A stretch of 16,608 bases of DNA from positions 1 through 16,608 of the forward strand of contig JACWAG010000004.1 in NCBI GenBank assembly GCA_014874425.1, written 5' to 3'. Position 1 is the first letter of the stretch. Each line of letters begins with the position of its first letter. The notes below the pieces were generated by a model. That model ran no database searches, had not been told where the DNA came from, and saw nothing but the letters and a program-made list of their open reading frames with translations. Source of the stretch: Syntrophaceae bacterium (GTDB lineage Bacteria; Desulfobacterota; Desulfomonilia; Desulfomonilales; Desulfomonilaceae). The position numbers and the translations under genes were made by a program. Below are positions 7,192 to 13,503 of this stretch, piece by piece.

Positions 7192-7240
7192 GCCGGTGCG
7201 ATTCATTTAGAATAGGTAGATGGACACGTTGGAGGCATAA

Positions 7241-8518
7241 TTGCGCTGCGGTAGGATCCCTGCCATTAATTCCAAAAACCGAAGGCGATCCACTCTCGCA
7301 GGCTTCCTCAAGTTTTCTTTCTTGGGGGCCTTGCTGATTAATCTGGTCGGTTGCGGCGCTTCTTTGAATCTTGTAAAAAGGGATAATCTCAATCCATCTT
7401 CCCTATCCGGCGCCATTGCAAAAGCATTTACCTTTGGGGCGGGAAAATCTTCCCAAGTGTCAAATAGGTCCGGCGTCTATCCTCCCATTCCTCTCGAAGC
7501 CAACGAACCACGAGTAAGAAGATTTCTTAGGGAATATGGATACGAGCACAGAAATACAACTCGAAATTATCTAGCTCAAGCCCAAAAATTTCTTCCCATG
7601 GTCAAGGAACAAACACAAGAGCATCATTTGCCTCAGGAGCTTGCCTATCTGTTTTTACTTGAATCGGGAGCTAATCCCGAAGCTAGGTCTCGCGCAAACG
7701 CGTTGGGCATGTGGCAATTTATGCCTGCCACAGCACGCACTTACGGTCTACGTGTCGACAGTTACGTGGATGAGCGTCTTGATCCAGCAAAATCCACAAA
7801 CGCCGCTTTACTTTATTTGAAGGATCTTTACGGCATGTTTGGTTGTTGGAGGCTCGCTCTAAGCGCCTATAACTCCGGAGAGAATAAGCTAAACAGAGTG
7901 CTGTGCAAGGAAGACGCAAATGAATACGAGGATATTTGTTCCAGCCGTATGCTTAAACGCGAAACCAAGGAGTTCCTACCCCGTTTCCAGGCAATAACCA
8001 TAATTGCAAAAAGCCCCGAAAAATACGGTTTTCAGCGAATAGTCTCAAAGAGATCTGATGAAAAGTTTGAACTTGCTCCGATACAAGGAAGCTATTCTCT
8101 GGACAGGCTGGCCCATATTTTGGGCATTTCGTATGCGGATTTGCTGGAACTTAATCCCGCTCTTGTGCGTGGGATAACTCCAAATGACGGATCGCCTTAC
8201 TCTGTGCGAGTTCCTCCCGGGAAAAAGGACATTCTGCTGGCCGGGCTCAGAAACGTTCCTGAAGATAAGCCGAAGAGCCAGATAATTCATGTTGTTAAAA
8301 GGGGGGACACAGTAAAGGGGATCATAAGAAAATACGGTGTACCAAAGGAAATGTTGGTTCAGCTCAATCCCGATGTGAATTTGTCCCGCGGACTCAAGAG
8401 AGGCGCTAAAATTACGGTCCCCAAGATCCCCCAGGTTAAAAAGAAGGTGGTGTCCAAGACAAATGGGACTACTCCAAAAAACAGACCGAAACCAGGGACC
8501 TCGGCGAAAAAGTCCTAA
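7241..8518 (+). CDS. mltD: LysM-containing lytic transglycosylase lipoprotein, MltD-like
   Basis: This is a murein hydrolase that cleaves the MurNAc-GlcNAc bond to 1,6-anhydromuropeptides, acting at the envelope. A basic N-terminus (KNRRRS) and hydrophobic segment end in a lipobox LVGC with Cys38 as the lipidation site. The SLT domain covers about 105-250, with FLLESGANPEA carrying catalytic Glu141, then ALGMWQFMPATARTYGL, and LALSAYNSGENK further on. Two LysM peptidoglycan-binding repeats follow: about 283-330 (SLDRLAHILGISYADLLELN) and 345-393 (HVVKRGDTVKGIIRKYGV). The basic tail is rich in Lys, Pro and Thr. The start is TTG 7241, with GGAGG at 7231-7235 and a 5-base gap. At 425 residues it is close to E. 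coli MltD (452). It converges on argJ with only 27 bases between. Confidence 0.92.
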   Translation: MRCGRIPAINSKNRRRSTLAGFLKFSFLGALLINLVGCGASLNLVKRDNLNPSSLSGAIAKAFTFGAGKSSQVSNRSGVYPPIPLEANEPRVRRFLREYGYEHRNTTRNYLAQAQKFLPMVKEQTQEHHLPQELAYLFLLESGANPEARSRANALGMWQFMPATARTYGLRVDSYVDERLDPAKSTNAALLYLKDLYGMFGCWRLALSAYNSGENKLNRVLCKEDANEYEDICSSRMLKRETKEFLPRFQAITIIAKSPEKYGFQRIVSKRSDEKFELAPIQGSYSLDRLAHILGISYADLLELNPALVRGITPNDGSPYSVRVPPGKKDILLAGLRNVPEDKPKSQIIHVVKRGDTVKGIIRKYGVPKEMLVQLNPDVNLSRGLKRGAKITVPKIPQVKKKVVSKTNGTTPKNRPKPGTSAKKS

Positions 8519-8545
8519 CCTCGTGGATAGTGATTTGGCGCCAGT

Positions 8546-9748
8546 TCATGAACGATAATCAGCGTTTATCGCAACATACTCCTCTGAGAGGTCGCATGTA
8601 AGCATCGTCGCGTGGGCTGACCCAGTTTTCAAGTCTATTGATACTGAGAATTCTGGTAAGCGCATTTCCTGCTTAGCCCGCGCTTCCCAGTCTCCGACTT
8701 CCAATATTCCGGATTTAACAATCTGCACTGAGCCAATCCAAAGATCAATCCTTGATGGATCGAATTTGACTCCAGCCGATCCCGCTGCGCAAACGATTCT
8801 ACCCCAATTTGGGTCTTCTCCGTGGAAAGCGGTTTTAACCAAAGGTGACTCCGCTATCCGTCTAGAAACCATTGCCGCCGAGACTTCATCAGGAGCGCCG
8901 AATACTTTCACCTCGACAACTTTGGTAGCGCCTTCTCCATCCTTAACAATCTGTCTCGCCAAATTCGCACAAACGCTTAGTATCCCTTGTGAAAACAGAT
9001 CTCGATCTGTGTCATTGTCCAGGAGTTCTTTAGACTGATCTGATCCACCGGACATTACTATTGCAGTGTCATTTGTGCTAGTGTCCCCATCAACGGTAAT
9101 TCTATTAAATGTCAGACTGTTAGCTTGCACGAAAACTTTCCGAAGGTACGACTCCTCAACGCGCATGTTCACCAGGACAACAGCGAGCATTGTAGCCATG
9201 TTAGGCGCCATCATACCCGCTCCCTTGGCCATGCCTACAATCTTTAAGGTACCGTTGCTGAGTCGCTTTTCGACCAATGCTGTTTTGGGGAAGGTGTCAG
9301 TAGTCAGAATGGCGGACGCGGCGTCCAGAAAAGCCGATGGGCTAATCAATCCCGCCAATTCGGGAATTTTTGCGTTCATTCGATCTACTGGAAGAGGTTG
9401 ACCGATGACCCCTGTAGACATTGGCACTACCAATTCATGGGCAATCCCTAATCTATCCGCTACGGATTTGGTTAGAAACAAAGCGTCAGCCAGACCTGAG
9501 TCCCCTGTGTACGCATTTGCGTTGCCAGAATTGATTAGTAGCGCTTGAGAGATTCCCCTTTGGAGACACTCTCTTGTTATTGTAACTGGAGCGGCGCAAA
9601 CGAGGTTGGTCGTTGTGACCCCAACAGTTATTGCGGGGCGCTCCGAGGCTATCAAAGCTAGATCGAGTCGGTCGGAGTCCGCGTGTTTTATGCCTGCGCC
9701 TACCGCTGAAAATCTAAATCCTTCGATTTCAAATTTATCTATGCTCAA
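8546..9748 (-). CDS. argJ: Bifunctional ornithine acetyltransferase / N-acetylglutamate synthase
   Basis: ArgJ moves the acetyl group from N-acetylornithine to glutamate, closing the cyclic arginine pathway; in bifunctional forms it also uses acetyl-CoA. The protein is 400 residues. It shows LINSGNANAYTG (71-82) and the autocleavage site KGAGMMAPNMATMLAV, with Thr186 as the N-terminal nucleophile of the beta chain after cleavage between Ala185 and Thr186. It also has the substrate motif GDTSTNDTAIVMSGG and the C-terminal EEYVAINADYRS ending typical of the family. The start is TTG 9748 with an AGGA a few bases upstream; it overlaps the end of the HAD gene by 14 bases, so translation is probably coupled. 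Mono- versus bifunctionality cannot be told by eye. No other arg genes are in the window. Confidence 0.95.
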   Translation of the reverse strand: MSIDKFEIEGFRFSAVGAGIKHADSDRLDLALIASERPAITVGVTTTNLVCAAPVTITRECLQRGISQALLINSGNANAYTGDSGLADALFLTKSVADRLGIAHELVVPMSTGVIGQPLPVDRMNAKIPELAGLISPSAFLDAASAILTTDTFPKTALVEKRLSNGTLKIVGMAKGAGMMAPNMATMLAVVLVNMRVEESYLRKVFVQANSLTFNRITVDGDTSTNDTAIVMSGGSDQSKELLDNDTDRDLFSQGILSVCANLARQIVKDGEGATKVVEVKVFGAPDEVSAAMVSRRIAESPLVKTAFHGEDPNWGRIVCAAGSAGVKFDPSRIDLWIGSVQIVKSGILEVGDWEARAKQEMRLPEFSVSIDLKTGSAHATMLTCDLSEEYVAINADYRS

Positions 9749-10394
9749 TGTCCTGACCCCTTGGAAGTTTTCCGATTACCACCCCATATTCTCTTAGTCG
9801 CTCGGAGAGGGACTGAAAAGTAGTGAACTGTATGCCTACAATCCCCAATTTGCCGGCGGCTTGAATGTTTTCCATAATATCGTCAATAAATATTGAGTTT
9901 TCCGCGTTGATCCGGAACAGTTCCAATGCCTTAATGAAATACTGCGGTTGTGGCTTCCTCGTTCCCATTTCGTAGGACAAGGCCGCCTTTTTATAGAAAA
10001 GTAATTCAAGAAATTTTTCGATAATGTATTCATAATGGGCTTCATCGGTATTGGACGCTAACCACACGCCATATCGCCGCGCCAGTTCATGGCCGAGATT
10101 CACCATTTGATGATCAAGTCTAAATATGTCACACCAAATTCGCCGAAATTCTACTAGATCAGCGCGGAGCCCAGTCCTCGACACAACTTCCCTATGAAAT
10201 TCATCGAACCTTATGGACCCGATCTCCAATGCCTCAATGAGATCACTTACTACTAGAGCGAACAATTTGGGGTCATTTTCTGATTTGTCAGCGAGATCAC
10301 GAGGAAGATATTTTAGTAACCTGATTACGGCAATGCGCCAATCAAAAGGAACAAGAACATTACCGAGATCGAAGATAACATCTTGAACAAGCAT
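9735..10394 (-). CDS. HAD-superfamily (subfamily IA) hydrolase, YihX-like
   Basis: The 219-residue protein contains all four HAD motifs. Motif I is VIFDLGNVLVPFD with nucleophile Asp9; the usual second Asp is Gly11, as in the FDLGNV group containing E. coli YihX. Motif II is WLASNTDEAH (Ser114), motif III is Lys147 in MGTRKPQP, and motif IV is FIDDIMENIQAA (Asp171-Asp172). The helical cap lies between motifs I and II. This group usually dephosphorylates small phosphometabolites such as hexose phosphates; the actual substrate is unknown. The upstream side has no clear Shine-Dalgarno. It overlaps argJ by 14 bases, but an arginine-pathway role is only contextual inference. Confidence 0.85.
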   Translation of the reverse strand: MLVQDVIFDLGNVLVPFDWRIAVIRLLKYLPRDLADKSENDPKLFALVVSDLIEALEIGSIRFDEFHREVVSRTGLRADLVEFRRIWCDIFRLDHQMVNLGHELARRYGVWLASNTDEAHYEYIIEKFLELLFYKKAALSYEMGTRKPQPQYFIKALELFRINAENSIFIDDIMENIQAAGKLGIVGIQFTTFQSLSERLREYGVVIGKLPRGQDIEHR

Positions 10395-10441
10395 GAGGTA
10401 ACCCAGATAAAGGCTTTGAAGCTTACAAAACTATTGCCGCT

Positions 10442-10879
10442 CTAAAATCTAGTGCGTCTCTGGACGCAATTGAAGTGATTCCGGATCTGACTCTCCCATT
10501 CATCGATAAAGGACGTCACAATTTCCTTAACCGGCATATTAGATTTGTAGGACAGTCGCCGAACTGCTTTCCAGAAGTCCTTGATTGATGGGAGGATTTC
10601 ATCTGTAACGCTAACCACCAGGGTATTTCCGCAGGAGCAGTTCCGGTAAATCATTGTGAATGATTTGCCCATTATCTCTCCAGCGTCCTCCATAGACTGC
10701 GCCTTAGCTTCTGTGTCGTAAATGTAATGATACAGACTCTCATATTTTTTGCCGCAAGTTCGGCATTTTTTCGGAAAAAGGTCCTTATCGTTGTTTATCA
10801 ACGAAAATTGTTGAATGAAGTCTTTGAAAACCATTTCACGAGTTCTTTCTGGGACCCGTGGTTCGGTTTCTTCTTCCAT
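10442..10879 (-). CDS. Unrecognised small protein with a Cys4 zinc-ribbon-like motif
   Basis: I do not recognise this 145-residue family. An acidic and charged N-terminus (EEETEPRVPERTRE) is followed by CRTCGKKYESLYHY with Cys39 and Cys42. About 40 residues later comes YRNCSCGNTLVVSVTD with Cys81 and Cys83. The CxxC plus CxC spacing suits one structural zinc site in a rubredoxin/zinc-ribbon-like fold. The C-terminal third is helical and amphipathic and ends in a basic tail. ATG 10879 is chosen because a GGAGG (10884-10888) sits 4 bases upstream; the frame is open 8 codons further. No membrane segment or signal is visible. It lies between the VTT gene (about 75 bases upstream) and the HAD gene (about 47 bases downstream), probably co-transcribed. 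Confidence 0.75.
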   Translation of the reverse strand: MEEETEPRVPERTREMVFKDFIQQFSLINNDKDLFPKKCRTCGKKYESLYHYIYDTEAKAQSMEDAGEIMGKSFTMIYRNCSCGNTLVVSVTDEILPSIKDFWKAVRRLSYKSNMPVKEIVTSFIDEWESQIRNHFNCVQRRTRF

Positions 10880-10953
10880 GAACCCTCCGAAAAAATAGAA
10901 CAACGCCTGACAAATATATCACGACAACGCGGATACTGGCTAATTTATTACTC

Positions 10954-11667
10954 CTAACCGTTCTGCCCACGGAGCCATCTTTCGATTTGGTCACGTTGCC
11001 AGAAAACCAAAACAAATGCCAACGCGCAAACGACTGTAAGTGTTATGAGCAAAGTCCAATCTTCCTCGAACACTGCGGAACCGCTAAAGCTTAGCATAAT
11101 GGTTCCCGGAATTCGTCCAATAGCGCTGACCCAAAAAAATGTGATAACTCCCATGGGGCTTAACCCCAATATATAGGAAAGGATGTCCTTTGGAAAACCC
11201 GGGATGGCAAACAAGATTAGTGATATGGTCGCTCCACGCCTCTCAGTAAGAAAATGGAACCTTTCAAGAGATTTCTCGCTAACAAAATATTTTACCAACG
11301 GCATACCTATAACTCTTGCCGCAAGAAAGGCCGCCATCGATCCGATGGACAATCCGATGGTAGAGTAGATTGTATTGGGCAGGGCGCCGAATATGAATCC
11401 TCCAACTGCGCCTGTGAATTCTCCGGGGATTGGCGCGATGACGACCTGTAACGCTTGTATCAATATGAAAACCACAGGCGCCGCCTTACCCCAATTTTCT
11501 ACATAATTCCGAAGAGTGTCCCTGTTTTCAAAAATGGCGAACAACTCGGTTAGCATAGGGCTCAAACTACCTGATAGCCAGATATAGAAACACGCTCCCG
11601 CCAAAAGAACCAAGCATGCCACGGCCAACCTCAACCTCACTGTGTCATCAGTACTAACCTTTTTCAT
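10954..11667 (-). CDS. TVP38/TMEM64 (VTT-domain) inner-membrane protein
   Basis: The 237-residue protein has a basic N-terminus, a first hydrophobic helix (LAVACLVLLAGACFYIWL) and several more membrane segments. The family core includes PGEFTGAVGGFIFG near residue 79, then SIGSMAAFLAARVIG, the re-entrant motif LILFAIPGFPKDILSYILGL, and FFWVSAIGRIPGTIMLSFSGS. These are hallmarks of the VTT/DedA-related superfamily, implicated in lipid scrambling or membrane homeostasis. The ATG overlaps the end of hflX by 14 bases, with no nearby Shine-Dalgarno, suggesting coupled translation. It ends with a basic cytoplasmic tail (WQRDQIERWLRGQNG). The exact substrate is not known. Confidence 0.88.
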   Translation of the reverse strand: MKKVSTDDTVRLRLAVACLVLLAGACFYIWLSGSLSPMLTELFAIFENRDTLRNYVENWGKAAPVVFILIQALQVVIAPIPGEFTGAVGGFIFGALPNTIYSTIGLSIGSMAAFLAARVIGMPLVKYFVSEKSLERFHFLTERRGATISLILFAIPGFPKDILSYILGLSPMGVITFFWVSAIGRIPGTIMLSFSGSAVFEEDWTLLITLTVVCALAFVLVFWQRDQIERWLRGQNG

Positions 11668-13348
11668 GGGTCAAGCTTGCTCCGGTAGCTCTGTTGTCAT
11701 AGTATTCGATTTGCTTCAGCTTTACGTCTTGAAGAATTTTGTTTTCAACTTGTCCAATCAGCCCGTTGAAAGTCTCGGACCTTAACGCTGAGACAGCCAC
11801 CCCATCGTACCGGGCGCACAAATTGCTCACAGTTTCAGGATCGGTCAAGTCAATTTTGTTGAACACGCGCATTATCGGCTTTTCCGAGAGTTCTAATCTA
11901 TCAAGCAAATCCTCTACAGCCTCAAGTTGTTTCTCAACTTGAGGATTTGACGAATCTATTACGTGAAGCAGAAGATCCGCGTCGGCCAATTCATCCAGTG
12001 TGGCTGCAAAAGCTTTAAGCAGTGTTTCCGGGAGATCTTTAATGAATCCGACTGTGTCAGTGATAATGACTTCAGTTTCACGCGGAAACCTCAATCTTCT
12101 ACTCGTAGGATCTAACGTGGCAAAAAGTTTGTTTTCCACAAGGACCCTGGATTTAGTCAGATTGTTCAATAGAGTAGACTTGCCAGCGTTGGTGTATCCG
12201 ACAATCGAGATGATTGGGACGCTTCTCCTGGAGCGTAGGCTTCTTCTCAGCAACCTGGCCTTGGCAACCTGCTTGATCCGTCGTTCGAGAAATCCGATTC
12301 TACTATGAATTCTTCGCCGGTCGATTTCCAGTCGGGTTTCACCAGGACCACGTCCTCCGATGCCACCAGTAAGTCTCGATAATGCGTCGTCTTTTTCACT
12401 AAGCTTGGGCAGAGCGTATTTGAGTTGAGCAAGTTCAACTTGTAGTTTTCCTTCACTGGACTTGGCCCTTTGGGCAAATATATCGAGAATAAGCTGTGAT
12501 CGATCCAGGACTTTGATCTCTGTAAACTCGGAAATCGCTTTAACCTGAGGAGGTGTTAGCTCGGTGTCAAATACCAGGACATCAGCTCCGTTTTGTAGAG
12601 CGTCGATAACAATTTCTTTAAGTTTCCCTTTACCGACAACGTAGTGGGGATCAACCGAATCCCTACGTTGGATCGAAAAACCAACTACGTCCAAACCGCT
12701 AGAACTCGCTAGTTCTTTGAGTTCCTGTATAGATTCTTCTATTTCCCATGATCTTCCATCAATTTTGCCCACCAGAAAAGCCATCTCATTTTGGGAACCG
12801 ATCGAGCTGGAGTTGACCATCCTGTAGATTTCATCCTCGAGGGATTTTATGAAGGCAAGGAAGTCGAGATCAAGTTGAGAAGGAAAAATTGGTTCCATGA
12901 GACGCCATGCTTCTCCTTTAGGGTTTGGCGGTAAAAGATGAGCAATCTCTATGAGGGTAGGTAATCCGACACTATCAACACCAACAGACGCAATGAGGTC
13001 AAGCCTCAGTAAAGCAAGGTCTGTGAGGTCTTCATGTGACAAGCGCTCGTTCTTCAAGTGTGTGTGAACCAGTCGGAGTCCTCTCAGGCGGCCGGCCCCG
13101 ACACGCCAACCTGCCAACCGAGGTATAAGAATAGACCGGGCGTCTCCTACAATGATCCGCTGGAGTCTCCCCTTGCGATCTATGAGCAGGCCGAGTTGCC
13201 GGTTAATCTCGAATGCAAGTTGAGTAAGACTTCGCGCTAATTCATGGGTTATGACAACATTTGCCGGTACATGCCTTGAGGCAAATTTTTCTAACCGCGC
13301 TATTTGGGAGTGTTTTAGGCCTGAGGTTGAGCCGGAAACAAAACTCAA
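11654..13348 (-). CDS. hflX: GTPase HflX with long N-terminal extension
   Basis: HflX is a ribosome-binding GTPase that splits stalled or heat-stressed ribosomes. From about residue 215 the protein has the HflX N-domain (VVGKGKLKEI, then FDTELTPPQVK and LDRSQLILDIFAQRA) and the linker GGIGGRGPGETRLE. The G domain carries G1 GYTNAGKST near 383, DPTSR, G3 DTVGF near 429 and G4 NKID near 495. At 564 residues it is about 140 longer than E. coli HflX (426). The extra N-terminal region has its own conserved-looking blocks (GLLIDRKGRL, VGDARSILIP, GRLRGLRLVHTHL, DLTDLALLRLDL, AHLLPPNPKGE). I recall this as a variant in some deltaproteobacteria. The TTG 13348 start is supported by a perfect AGGAGG 6 bases upstream. 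The 3' end overlaps the VTT gene. Confidence 0.95.
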   Translation of the reverse strand: MSFVSGSTSGLKHSQIARLEKFASRHVPANVVITHELARSLTQLAFEINRQLGLLIDRKGRLQRIIVGDARSILIPRLAGWRVGAGRLRGLRLVHTHLKNERLSHEDLTDLALLRLDLIASVGVDSVGLPTLIEIAHLLPPNPKGEAWRLMEPIFPSQLDLDFLAFIKSLEDEIYRMVNSSSIGSQNEMAFLVGKIDGRSWEIEESIQELKELASSSGLDVVGFSIQRRDSVDPHYVVGKGKLKEIVIDALQNGADVLVFDTELTPPQVKAISEFTEIKVLDRSQLILDIFAQRAKSSEGKLQVELAQLKYALPKLSEKDDALSRLTGGIGGRGPGETRLEIDRRRIHSRIGFLERRIKQVAKARLLRRSLRSRRSVPIISIVGYTNAGKSTLLNNLTKSRVLVENKLFATLDPTSRRLRFPRETEVIITDTVGFIKDLPETLLKAFAATLDELADADLLLHVIDSSNPQVEKQLEAVEDLLDRLELSEKPIMRVFNKIDLTDPETVSNLCARYDGVAVSALRSETFNGLIGQVENKILQDVKLKQIEYYDNRATGASLTHEKG

Positions 13349-13402
13349 TAAAATCCTCCTGACTTAAGGAGTTCATGAAAATGGGTTAACAATATTGTGG
13401 GC

Positions 13403-13478
13403 GGAAAGTCGGACGTAATTGAGAAACCCGACTTCCCGTGCGGTTTGTTTGCTTGTTTACGGCACGGTCCCAGGACCG
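13403..13478 (-). repeat. Cluster of three inverted repeats between the M16 and hflX genes
   Basis: Within 76 bases three inverted repeats follow one another. GGAAAGTCGG (13403-13412) pairs with CCGACTTCC (13428-13436), 9 pairs with one bulge. CCGTGC (about 13436-13441) pairs with GCACGG (13462-13467). CGGTCC (13465-13470) is followed after two bases by GGACCG (13473-13478). The gap lies just downstream of the M16 stop and upstream of hflX. No clear U-run follows any stem, so a factor-independent terminator is not shown. It could be a transcript end, an attenuating leader or a processing site. Confidence 0.45.
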
Positions 13479-13503
13479 GCAGTGAGATTTTAACTTCCTT
13501 GTT

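Noticed and set aside
8519..8553. Short palindromes TGGCGCCA and GTTCATGAAC between the convergent mltD-like gene and argJ, considered as a bidirectional terminator
   Set aside because: They are separate perfect palindromes without loops or T-runs, and the second lies within the argJ end.
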